Assembly: GCF_029269265.1 (NCBI RefSeq)
Contig: NZ_JARIXP010000002.1
Location: 192,436-256,435, forward strand
Length of the DNA: 64,000 bases
Direction of reading: 5' to 3'
Origin: Rheinheimera sp. 1928-s
Lineage (GTDB): Bacteria > Pseudomonadota > Gammaproteobacteria > Enterobacterales > Alteromonadaceae
Part shown: piece by piece, positions 29,465-37,885 of the stretch
Position numbering within the stretch: position 1 is the stretch's first letter
How the letters are laid out: each line of letters starts with the position of its first letter
Notes under the pieces: generated by a model
Seen by the model: the letters and a program-made list of their open reading frames with translations, nothing else
What the model was told of the DNA's origin: nothing
The model's database searches: none
Position numbers and translations under genes: made by a program

Positions 29465-30775
29465 ATGTCGAGAACTCTATTTTCTGTTCTGCTGGCCAGC
29501 GCTTTTTCGGCACAAGCCAGTACAGATTTAAAACCCCAAACTGAAACTGCGATTCAAAACATCCAACCACAAATGCTGCAATGGCGCCGTCATTTCCATC
29601 AATACCCTGAACTGTCGAACCGGGAAGTCAATACAGCGAAGAAAGTCGCAGCGCATTTAAAATCTCTTGGTTTAGAAGTGCAAACCGGCATCGCTCATCA
29701 TGGTGTTCTGGGCGTATTAAAAGGCGCTAAACCTGGCCCTACTGTGGCCTTACGCGCAGATATGGACGCTTTACCTGTCACAGAGCAGGTCGATTTACCT
29801 TTTGCCTCTAAAGTACGCAGTACTTTTAATGGCCAGGAGGTAGGTGTGATGCATGCCTGTGGTCACGATGCCCATACCGCTATGCTGATGGCGACCGCTT
29901 CAGTGCTGACAGAGTTTAAAGCACAACTTGCCGGAACTATTCTGTTTGTATTTCAGCCCGCCGAAGAAGGTCCGCCTGCCGGTGAAGAAGGTGGCGCTAA
30001 GCTGATGCTCAAAGAAGGCGTCTTTGCTAAATACAAACCCGATGCCATTTTTGGCCTGCATGTATGGCCAGGTCCCGCTGGTCAGTTGCAGGTAAAAAGT
30101 GAAGGCATCATGGCGGCGGCTGACAGTTTTAATATCACTGTCAAAGGCAAGCAGGTGCATGGTTCCAGCCCATGGCGTGGGGTGGATCCTATAGCGGTGA
30201 CAGGCCAGTTGATCACGGCCCTGCATCAAATTCCGGCTCGTCAGTTAGATGTGACTCAGGCCCCTGCCGTGTTGTCTGTAGGGCAAGTGCATGGCGGCGT
30301 ACGCTGGAACATTATTCCGGATGATGTGAAACTCGAAGGCACAATACGCACTTTTGATCCACAAATGCGCGAGCAACTGCTACAAAAAATGCAGCACACT
30401 TCAGAACATATAGCGGCGGCCAGTGGTGCTACTGCTGAATTTCATAACCATAGTTTTGCGGCTGTCACCTGGAATGATGCCACTTTGACCGAATGGGCAA
30501 TGCCTAGTTTGCACTGGGCTGCTGGCAAAGCCGGGGTTGCGCCAATTAAACCTATTACCGCTTCGGAAGACTTTTCGTTTTTCCAGCAAGAAGTACCGGG
30601 GGTGTTTTTCTTTTTAGGCATAGCCCCGGAGAATACTCCGGTGGAACAAACAGCGCCTAACCATTCGCCACTGTTTCAGGTGAATGAGCTGGCACTGGAA
30701 AATGGCGTTCGGGCTTTAACAGCTCTGGCTTTGGACTATCTGGCTAACCCGGCAAAAACAGATAAGAAAGACTAA
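29465..30775 (+). CDS. Exported M20D-family amidohydrolase
   Basis: 436 residues with a signal peptide (about 1-19, ending AQAS), so it probably acts in the periplasm. Metal-dependent hydrolase of the IAA-amino acid/hippurate hydrolase type: ALRADMDALPV, HACGHDAHTAML, the catalytic FQPAEEGPPAGEEGG, GLHVWPGPAG and ASEDFSFFQQEVPG are all present, with a dimerisation domain in the middle. AAGGA precedes the start. Its last 32 bases overlap the convergent YeiH-type gene. Substrate (N-acyl amino acid) is a family-level guess. Confidence 0.9.
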   Translation: MSRTLFSVLLASAFSAQASTDLKPQTETAIQNIQPQMLQWRRHFHQYPELSNREVNTAKKVAAHLKSLGLEVQTGIAHHGVLGVLKGAKPGPTVALRADMDALPVTEQVDLPFASKVRSTFNGQEVGVMHACGHDAHTAMLMATASVLTEFKAQLAGTILFVFQPAEEGPPAGEEGGAKLMLKEGVFAKYKPDAIFGLHVWPGPAGQLQVKSEGIMAAADSFNITVKGKQVHGSSPWRGVDPIAVTGQLITALHQIPARQLDVTQAPAVLSVGQVHGGVRWNIIPDDVKLEGTIRTFDPQMREQLLQKMQHTSEHIAAASGATAEFHNHSFAAVTWNDATLTEWAMPSLHWAAGKAGVAPIKPITASEDFSFFQQEVPGVFFFLGIAPENTPVEQTAPNHSPLFQVNELALENGVRALTALALDYLANPAKTDKKD

Positions 30776-31703
30776 AAAGTAAGCTCATCACCAATGCGGC
30801 AAAGATAAACACTTTGCCGCTGCATTGCTTCAAATCCTGCCAACAGGTTAAAAGCCCTGTCACCAGCATCGCAAAAATCAGACAACTTTGTGACAGCAAC
30901 ACAGCGCCCTGGCTGAACCAGGCTGGCACGGAAAAAACCATAGTGAGTACCAAGACGGCGATAAACGCCAAAACAAACCACGGAAACACCAACCCATCTT
31001 TCGTTTTACTGTTCAAACTGAGCAGCAGTAAAAAAGGCACCAGTAAACACACCCTGAATAACTTGGCGATCACCGCCTGCGGCGCTGCATCCCCTAACTG
31101 ACTGCCTGCGGCCACAGCCTGTGATACTTCAGGTGCTGTGCTGCCAATCAGCCAGGCCAGTTGTGCCTCCGGCAACCAGCCAGTTTGCATCAATACAGCG
31201 TAGCCCAACAAGGATAACAACCCCATCAACAACACCACAGCCAGACTTTGAGTTAAGCTTGCCTGACTACTTTGCCGAACCGACCAGGTGGCAAAAATAG
31301 CTGAAGTCCCACAAAAACTTAAACCACAACTGATCAAAAGCACCAGCTCTTTGGGTAATTTAAACAGCGTGATACCAAGCCAAAACGCAGCAGTTAGTAT
31401 CAGCAGCACGACAAAAAACAACTGCATTAAAGCCAGGGGCTCGGTTTGCAGCACCAGTTCAGGCTCCACACTAAAAGCAAATAACACAATACCCAAACGT
31501 AAGGCTTTTTGCTGCCAGTTGGCGATAGTATCCAACTGAGCAGCCAACAACTGGCGGGGCTGAACAGACAGCAAAGGCAGCACAAAAGCGGCCAGCAAGC
31601 CCAGTATCAAAGCGATAAAAACCGGACTGATCACGTGCTGCAATTCAGGCACAGCCAAATAACATAAATGCAGTAATAAGCTAAGCAGTAACAGCACCAG
31701 CAT
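30744..31703 (-). CDS. YeiH/UPF0324-type membrane permease
   Basis: 319 residues, about ten hydrophobic helices. Family blocks: ALRLGIVLFAFSVEPELVLQ near residue 67, LSFCGTSAIFATWSV near 128, and APEVSQAVAAGSQLGDAAPQAVIAKLFRVCLLVP near 190-225. The family is annotated as putative sulfate or sulfonate exporters, with little direct evidence. It is divergent from a LysR-type gene of the YeiE type, the same pairing as yeiH/yeiE in E. coli. Its 3' end overlaps the amidohydrolase by 32 bases. Confidence 0.85.
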   Translation of the reverse strand: MLVLLLLSLLLHLCYLAVPELQHVISPVFIALILGLLAAFVLPLLSVQPRQLLAAQLDTIANWQQKALRLGIVLFAFSVEPELVLQTEPLALMQLFFVVLLILTAAFWLGITLFKLPKELVLLISCGLSFCGTSAIFATWSVRQSSQASLTQSLAVVLLMGLLSLLGYAVLMQTGWLPEAQLAWLIGSTAPEVSQAVAAGSQLGDAAPQAVIAKLFRVCLLVPFLLLLSLNSKTKDGLVFPWFVLAFIAVLVLTMVFSVPAWFSQGAVLLSQSCLIFAMLVTGLLTCWQDLKQCSGKVFIFAALVMSLLFSLSYLFLPG

Positions 31704-31797
31704 AGGAATTCATCTTCGTTGGAGTGACAGCGCTATTGTACTGCGCTTTAGAAATAAGAATAATGGATTAATCTTATCATTCAGATTAAATAAACAA

Positions 31798-32670
31798 ATG
31801 AATTATCCCAGTCCACGCCATTGGTTATTATTGGATGCCATTTGCCGGCAGCATAGCCTGACCAAAGCAGCTGACCAACTGGCATTAAGCCAATCAGCAG
31901 CAAGTCAGGCTTTAAAAGAGCTGGAACAACGACTGGGCCATCCGTTATTTCTGCGCCAGGGGCGGCAATTGATCCCAACTCAACATACGCTGGATCTATT
32001 ACCCAAGTTACAGCTGCTACTTGAATTACAACAGGAACTGGTGAACTCAAGCCCGGAAAAAGGCCAGTTGCGGCTGGTCGCCAGTGAAACTGTAGGTTGT
32101 TATTTACTGCCCGCTTTATTGGCGCAATTTACTGCCTTACACCCTCAGATTGATTTTAAATTGCGGCTTTGCAACAGCAGTGAGGTACTGCACCTGATGC
32201 ACCAGCAGCAAGCACAACTGGGTTTTGTTGAAGGACCGGTGTTAAGTGCGGAGTTTCATATTCAGCACTGGTGACAAGACCTGACAGTGCTCATAGGCAA
32301 CCCGCGCCTGCATCAGAATTTATCGACAGAACAGTTATTGGCAGAGCGCTGGATAGTGCGGGAACAAGGTTCAGGTACCAGGGCTGTGTTAGAGCATGAA
32401 CTGGCCCGCTTACACTGGGCTCCCAACAATCTGTTAGAGCTGGAAAGACCCGAAGCTATTAAGCAAGCCGTAAAACAAGGTTTAGGCATAGGCTGCCTGC
32501 CTTTGCTGGCGGTGCAGGATGAAATCAAAGCAGGACAATTGGTAGTACTGCAAAGTCCTTTGCAGCTACAACGGCATTTCAGATTGGTACAACATAAAAA
32601 TTATCGGCCCCCCTTGCTGCAAAAATTTTTGCAATTTTTGCAGCAAGAAGGCCCTGTTAATGGGGTTTAA
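31798..32670 (+). pseudogene. YeiE-type LysR regulator interrupted by an in-frame TGA
   Basis: Reading from 31798, 158 codons end at a TGA (32272-32274). The same frame then continues without another stop to 32670, giving a 290-codon gene if the TGA is ignored. The first part has the helix-turn-helix (KAADQLALSQSAASQALKEL) and the start of the effector domain (RLVASETVGCYLLPALLAQF); the second begins QDLTVLIGNP and has REQGSGTRAVLEHEL and AIKQAVKQGLGIGCLPLLA. Both halves align with E. coli YeiE as I remember it, where the residue at the stop is a sense codon. A single base change or a sequencing error would explain it. Its last 14 bases overlap phoR. Confidence 0.88.
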
Positions 32671-33976
32671 CTGTTTTACGCTTGGGCTGAGATTCAGCAG
32701 GTAAACTAAAGGAGAAGCTGCTGCCTTTTTTCGGTTCACTGAAAATCATCAGCTTGCTGTTATGGCGTTGCAACACGTGTTTGACTATAGCTAAACCTAA
32801 ACCTGTGCCGCCTGTGGCGCGGGCTCTGGCCTGGTCAACCCGGTAAAAACGTTCGGTTAGACGTTTCACATGCTGAGGCGCTATACCTTCGCCATTGTCG
32901 CTGACACTAAACACCGCTTTTTGATGCTGCCGTACCCAACTGACCTGAATTTCACCACCATTAGGGGTGTATTTAATTGCATTGGTGATCAGGTTAGAAA
33001 AAGCACTACGTAACTCTTCACGAATGCCAGACACCATTAAACCCGGTTCAATGGAAAAGCTGATCTGATGCTGTTTTTCCCGGTTTAAGGTTTGGGATTC
33101 CTGCTCCAGCATCGCCAACATAGCCGGCACATCAATATGGTCTTCAAACTGCACTTTGGCGGCGGCTTCAATACGCGACAAGGTCAGCAATTGCTGTACC
33201 AGAGCATCCATACGTTTGGTTTGTTCCAGCATCACAGTATGAGCCTTGAGCCAAATGCCCTCATTCGGCAGGTTATCCGCGTCCATCACTTCCAGATAAC
33301 CTTGTAATACAGTTAAGGGGGTACGTAATTCATGAGAAACGTTAGCCACAAAGTCTTTACGTACCTGCTCCAGCAGTTTTAGTTGGGTGACATCACGCAC
33401 TATCAACAAATGCTGATCGTCGCCGTACTGCAGCATACGGTATTCCAGTACTAAATCTTCGTTAACCGGAGAAGACAACTCCAGTGGCTGGTCAAACTGT
33501 TTGTGCTGAATATAAGTCTGAAATTCAGGATTTCGTATCAGGTTATCAATCCGCTGACGCTCATCCTGTGGCCAGCGTAATCCAACCAGTTGCTGCGCCA
33601 GTTTATTGCACCAGATAATGGTCCAGTCACTGTTCAGCACCACAATGGCATCAGGTAAAGCTTCAGCGCCGTCACGAAAACGTCTGATCAAGGAGCGCAA
33701 TTCTTTATTCTTTTTGCGTGCTTTGCGCTGACGATAATAAATACCGTCAAACACTTGCTGCCAGCTGCCATCACCAGCTGGTGGCGTCAGTTTTTTATCA
33801 CGCCATAGCCACTTGTCCAGCAAAAAAATATGCCGGTAATTCCAGCCAAGCAGTACAACAGAGGTCAAAAATAAAGCAGGAAACAGCAGGTCAAACAACC
33901 AGCCAATTAGCGCAACCACAAAGAACAAGAGAAAGATTTTGCTTAAAATCTTTCTCTTCGACAATAACAAACGCAT
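32657..33976 (-). CDS. phoR: Phosphate-regulon sensor kinase PhoR
   Basis: Membrane histidine kinase of the phosphate response. Two N-terminal hydrophobic helices (about 11-45) without a periplasmic domain, a PAS domain (about 105-195), the phosphoacceptor H215 in ANVSHELRTPL, and an ATPase domain with NLITNAIKYTPNGGEIQ, DNGEGI and GGTGLGLAIVK. It has 439 residues, as in E. coli (431). The ATG follows AAGG. It is 36 bases downstream of phoB, cotranscribed, and converges on the broken LysR gene. Confidence 0.96.
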   Translation of the reverse strand: MRLLLSKRKILSKIFLLFFVVALIGWLFDLLFPALFLTSVVLLGWNYRHIFLLDKWLWRDKKLTPPAGDGSWQQVFDGIYYRQRKARKKNKELRSLIRRFRDGAEALPDAIVVLNSDWTIIWCNKLAQQLVGLRWPQDERQRIDNLIRNPEFQTYIQHKQFDQPLELSSPVNEDLVLEYRMLQYGDDQHLLIVRDVTQLKLLEQVRKDFVANVSHELRTPLTVLQGYLEVMDADNLPNEGIWLKAHTVMLEQTKRMDALVQQLLTLSRIEAAAKVQFEDHIDVPAMLAMLEQESQTLNREKQHQISFSIEPGLMVSGIREELRSAFSNLITNAIKYTPNGGEIQVSWVRQHQKAVFSVSDNGEGIAPQHVKRLTERFYRVDQARARATGGTGLGLAIVKHVLQRHNSKLMIFSEPKKGSSFSFSLPAESQPKRKTVKPH

Positions 33977-34012
33977 AGCACCTTCTCATATCGCCAAAGT
34001 AAATGGGAATGG

Positions 34013-34699
34013 TTATTTGGCAGAGAAACGATAACCTGAACCCCGTACAGTTTGCACTAAACGGTCATGCCCAGCCACAGAAATGGCTTTACGTAAACGG
34101 CGTATGTGAACGTCTACTGTTCTGTCTTCGACATACACATTAGTACCCCAGACATGATCCAGCAATTGTTCACGGCTATAAACACGCTCTGGGTGTGTCA
34201 TAAAAAAGTGCAGCAAACGGAATTCTGTTGGCCCCATATCCACAGCCTGTTCGGCTGCAGTGACACGGTGTGATACCGGATCCAGTTTTAAACCCTGCAC
34301 TTCAATCACATCATCCAGGCTGGTTGGCGCCACACGACGGATTACAGCTTTGATACGTGCCATCAGCTCTTTTGGTGAAAATGGCTTGGTGACATAGTCG
34401 TCAGCCCCCACTTCCAGCCCACGAACTTTGTCTTCTTCTTCACCACGAGCCGTGATCATAATGATTGGAATAGTGCGGGTAAGCTCGTGTCCTTTCATTT
34501 TTTTTGCAAACTGAATACCGCTGCCACCAGGCAACATCCAGTCCAGCAAAACTAAATCCGGATAAGGTTCTACCAACATATTAACGGCCGAATCAAAATC
34601 TTCTGCTGTGCTGGCTTGATAGCCATTTTGTTCAAGTACAAAACACAACATGTCACGGATCGGCGCTTCGTCTTCTACGACCAGGATTTTTCTAGACAT
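34013..34699 (-). CDS. phoB: Phosphate-regulon response regulator PhoB
   Basis: OmpR-type activator that binds Pho boxes. Receiver domain residues 1-120 with acidic pocket ED (10-11), phosphoacceptor D53 in LLDWMLPG, and K in [11 protein letters not shown]; winged-helix domain about 130-228 with [24 protein letters not shown]. It has 228 residues. GAGGG precedes the ATG. It is transcribed from a Pho box of its own, implying positive autoregulation, and heads phoB-phoR. Confidence 0.97.
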   Translation of the reverse strand: MSRKILVVEDEAPIRDMLCFVLEQNGYQASTAEDFDSAVNMLVEPYPDLVLLDWMLPGGSGIQFAKKMKGHELTRTIPIIMITARGEEEDKVRGLEVGADDYVTKPFSPKELMARIKAVIRRVAPTSLDDVIEVQGLKLDPVSHRVTAAEQAVDMGPTEFRLLHFFMTHPERVYSREQLLDHVWGTNVYVEDRTVDVHIRRLRKAISVAGHDRLVQTVRGSGYRFSAK

Positions 34700-34753
34700 A
34701 ACCCTCTACCAATTCAAGCTAATTTATTGATTGTGACCAGTATGGCGTTAGTT

Positions 34754-34771
34754 TATGACATTTTTATGAAA
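34754..34771 (-). promoter_or_regulatory. Pho box and promoter of phoB
   Basis: On the minus strand TTTCATAAAAATGTCATA: 7-mers TTTCATA and TGTCATA at 11-bp spacing, then nine bases and a -10 CATACT (34744-34739), about 40 bases from the phoB start. It lies in a 389-base gap (34700-35088) that holds only this promoter, an AT-rich middle, and the opposing promoter at 35002. Confidence 0.78.
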
Positions 34772-35001
34772 GAGAAGCAAGCAATCTGCCCTGTGCTGAC
34801 CAGTTGACGGGTTCAGAACACAAAACACGCAGGTTTTACCCGTTACTTTCAATGGAAATAAAAAACAATCAATCTGCTTACATTTTGCTAATAAACAAAA
34901 AAGTCTTTCGGATGACAGTTTAATGAACCTTTTTTGACAGAATCGCCGCTATGGCGCGCCAGCCGTGACCTGCAATTTAAGTTCAATCTCTTTAGCACCC
35001 A

Positions 35002-35019
35002 CTGTAATAAAACAGTCAT
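35002..35019 (+). promoter_or_regulatory. Pho box and promoter of the lipoprotein/TonB-receptor pair
   Basis: CTGTAATAAAACAGTCAT gives 7-mers CTGTAAT and CAGTCAT at 11-bp spacing. Exactly ten bases later is a -10-like TATGGT (35030-35035), and 53 bases after that the lipoprotein ATG. Spacing and orientation match the pstC and phoB promoters in this window, which is the main reason to place the downstream genes in the Pho regulon. Confidence 0.72.
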
Positions 35020-35088
35020 TAAGCCTGAGTATGGTTAGCCCCAGCTTTTTATAACAACAGTATTCCCGTAATTATTGGAGATAGAGTG

Positions 35089-37773
35089 ATGGCTTTACGT
35101 AACTTCTTAAAATTGAGCGCAATTGCCTCAGCTTTAGTATTAGCTGGTTGTGGTGGCGGTGATATTAACATCAACACTGGCAATGGCGGCAACGGCGGTG
35201 GCGGCGTAACACCTCCTCCAACCAGCGATTGCCCTTCTTTTGCAACACAAGTTGCAGACTTAGCTGGTGTAACCACTCCAGTTTGTGAAATCACCGGTGC
35301 TATCACCAGCAACACTACATTAACTGCGGATATCGCCTGGGCTTTGTCTGGCAAAGTCACAGTAGGTAACGATAACGCCAACAGCGCCACTTTAACTATT
35401 CAGCCTGGCACTAAAGTCTTTGGTAAAAGCGGTGCCGACTACTTAGTAGTAGCCCGCGGTTCAAAAATTCAGGCTGTAGGTACAGCCACTAACCCTATCA
35501 TCATGACTTCAGTAAACGATATGTTAGGTTTATCTGATGAAGAGTCCACTGCTGAATGGGGCGGTTTAGTTTTATTAGGTAAAGCCCCAACCAATAAATG
35601 TGATCAAGCTAATTTAGCCAACTGTCAGGTTGAAGCTGAAGGTGAAGCTGGCCCATATGGTGGTGATGATCCAGAAGATAACAGCGGTGCATTAAAATAT
35701 GTACAAGTCCGTTATGCAGGCTTTGAGGTTATTCCAGACAACGAATTAAACGGTATTACTTTTGCTGGTGTAGGCAGTGGCACTACTGTTGAATATATTC
35801 AGGTTCACAACAACCTGGATGATGGTGTTGAGTTCTTTGGCGGTACTGTAGATGCGAAATATGTAGTATTAACAGGTAACCGTGATGACTCTTTAGACTG
35901 GGCTGACGGCTGGACCGGCCGTATGCAACACGTATTAATCCGTCATAATCCAAATGACACTAAAGCAAACCGCGCTATTGAAGCCGACAACCAATCAGGT
36001 AACCTCACTGCTTTGCCAGTCAGTAACCCTAAGATTTCCAACATGACTATCATTGGTAACAACTTTGATGGTGAAGATGATTCTGAAGGCATTTTATTAC
36101 GTGCCGGTACTGCTGGTGAGTTATACAACGTGGTTGTGACAGGCCCTGAAGGCATGGGGGAATGTTTCGACATCAACTCTCAGGAATCGGTTAACAACGC
36201 CACATCAGGCGCTATTATCTTCCGCAACTCTATTCTGGATTGCGCTGAACCAGTGAAGAACGCAGAAGACGAAGCTGGCAATGAAATTCTGGATACCACA
36301 GCCTGGTTTGCTGAGCAGCCAAATAACTTCATAGGTGATGCATTATTAGGTGGTTATGTTCCTGCACCTAACTCACCTGCATTAGCTAATGGTTATAACG
36401 TAGCCAACGAAGTCGACGGCTGGTTTGATGATGTGGACTACATTGGTGCCTTTGATGGCACTACGGACTGGACCAAAGGCTGGACTGTCGGTCTGCATGC
36501 TGAAACTGGTACTGGTTTAGATTCTTGCCCAACAGGCACTACTGAAGTAGCCAGCTTAACAGGCCGTTTAAACTGCCAGTTAACAGGCGATATCACCACC
36601 AACGTAACTTTAGCAGCTGGCGCTGACTATGTATTAAGTGGCCGTGTACGTGTGGGTGTGGATAACACCACCAGCGCTACTTTAACAGTACAACCTGGCG
36701 TCACTATCTACGGCAAATCAGGTGCTGATTTCTTAGTGGTTACCCGCGGTTCAAAACTTATGGCCGAAGGTACTGCGGCTAACCCTATCACTATGACTTC
36801 TGTACAGGATGTGATTGGTTCACCTACTGCAGCTGGTCAATGGGGTGGTTTAGTTTTATTAGGAAAAGCACCAACCAACAAATGTAATCAGGCTGATTTA
36901 GCGAACTGCCTGGTACAAGCTGAAGGTGATGCGGGCCCATACGGTGGTCCGGACTCTGCAGACAGCAGTGGTTCATTAAACTACGTTGTAGTCAAACACG
37001 CTGGCTTTGAAGTTATCCCGAATAACGAATTAAACGGTATTACTTTTGCTGGTGTAGGTTCAGGCACTAAGTGCTCAAATATCCAGGTTCACCAAAACGT
37101 GGACGACGGTGTGGAATTCTTCGGTGGTAGTGTGAACTGTAAAAACGTAGTTCTTACTGCTAACGGCGACGACTCAGTCGATTGGGCTGATGGCTGGAAC
37201 GGCAAAATGCAGTTTGTATTAGTAAAACATGCTGCTGACGATGCCAAAGCCAACCGCGGCATTGAAGCGGATAACCAGTCAGGCAACCTGACTGCATCTC
37301 CAGTTTCAAATCCTACTATCGCAAACATGACTATTATCGGTAACAACTTTGATGGTGATGATGATTCAGAAGGCATTGTGTTGCGCGCTGGCACTAACGC
37401 CCAGTTAGCTAACTTCGTAGTGACAGGCCCTGCTGGTATGGGTGAATGTCTGGAAATTGAATCTGCTGAATCTCAGGCTTTTGCTGCAGCTGGAGCCTTA
37501 ACTATGACCAACTCTGTTATTGCTTGTGCTGAAGCCACTAAAGGTGATGTTGTGCCTGGTGTGACGACAACCGAAGCATGGTTCCTGGCTCAGGAAGGCA
37601 ACAAATTAGCTGCTAACCAGGCCGCTGTATTAGACGGTATCTTCACCATCGACACTAACACGCCAAAAGATATGACTGAAGTTGATTCCTTCTTCGAAGC
37701 AGTTGATTTTGTCGGTGCAGTTTCTGAAGGTGATGATTGGACAGCTGGTTGGGCTGTAGGTCTGGACGACTAA
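35089..37773 (+). CDS. Secreted lipoprotein of two tandem beta-helix-like repeats
   Basis: 894 residues. Lipoprotein signal MALRNFLKL...LVLAGC with lipidated C21, then a glycine/asparagine linker and two homologous halves of about 420 residues (about 45-465 and 470-890). Each half repeats GKSGADxLVV, RGSK, EWGGLVLLGKAPTNKC (Q in the second), NELNGITFAGVGSGT, DDGVEFFGG, IEADNQSGNLTA, MTIIGNNFDG and GMGEC. The parallel-strand look and paired cysteines fit a right-handed beta-helix. No enzymatic motif is obvious. The ATG at 35089 has GGAG eight bases upstream; a GTG one codon earlier is less likely. It precedes a TonB receptor and follows a Pho box, so a surface capture role in phosphate starvation is plausible. 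Database names given to homologues (such as transporter) are not supported by the sequence. Confidence 0.85.
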   Translation: MALRNFLKLSAIASALVLAGCGGGDININTGNGGNGGGGVTPPPTSDCPSFATQVADLAGVTTPVCEITGAITSNTTLTADIAWALSGKVTVGNDNANSATLTIQPGTKVFGKSGADYLVVARGSKIQAVGTATNPIIMTSVNDMLGLSDEESTAEWGGLVLLGKAPTNKCDQANLANCQVEAEGEAGPYGGDDPEDNSGALKYVQVRYAGFEVIPDNELNGITFAGVGSGTTVEYIQVHNNLDDGVEFFGGTVDAKYVVLTGNRDDSLDWADGWTGRMQHVLIRHNPNDTKANRAIEADNQSGNLTALPVSNPKISNMTIIGNNFDGEDDSEGILLRAGTAGELYNVVVTGPEGMGECFDINSQESVNNATSGAIIFRNSILDCAEPVKNAEDEAGNEILDTTAWFAEQPNNFIGDALLGGYVPAPNSPALANGYNVANEVDGWFDDVDYIGAFDGTTDWTKGWTVGLHAETGTGLDSCPTGTTEVASLTGRLNCQLTGDITTNVTLAAGADYVLSGRVRVGVDNTTSATLTVQPGVTIYGKSGADFLVVTRGSKLMAEGTAANPITMTSVQDVIGSPTAAGQWGGLVLLGKAPTNKCNQADLANCLVQAEGDAGPYGGPDSADSSGSLNYVVVKHAGFEVIPNNELNGITFAGVGSGTKCSNIQVHQNVDDGVEFFGGSVNCKNVVLTANGDDSVDWADGWNGKMQFVLVKHAADDAKANRGIEADNQSGNLTASPVSNPTIANMTIIGNNFDGDDDSEGIVLRAGTNAQLANFVVTGPAGMGECLEIESAESQAFAAAGALTMTNSVIACAEATKGDVVPGVTTTEAWFLAQEGNKLAANQAAVLDGIFTIDTNTPKDMTEVDSFFEAVDFVGAVSEGDDWTAGWAVGLDD

Positions 37774-37782
37774 GACCACCAT

Positions 37783-37849
37783 AAACTGCCGGCTCGCTGG
37801 CAGTTTTGAATTCACTTAGTGCCGGGCCTCCCTTGGATAAGCCCGGCAC
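37783..37849 (+). other. Two hairpins between the lipoprotein and TonB receptor genes
   Basis: First: AAACTGCC/GGCAGTTT (37783-37790 with 37799-37806) followed by only one extra T. Second: GTGCCGGGC/GCCCGGCAC (37819-37827 with 37841-37849). With no real T-tract they look like partial attenuators or stability elements that would leave the lipoprotein mRNA more abundant than the receptor. The effect is inferred. Confidence 0.55.
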
Positions 37850-37885
37850 ATTGATGTACGAATTAGCTGATAGGACCAAGTTCAA

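Noticed and set aside
32272-32274. TGA in the LysR gene as a selenocysteine codon
   Set aside because: LysR effector domains have no selenocysteine members that I know of, and no stem-loop of the selenocysteine type follows; a nonsense mutation fits better.
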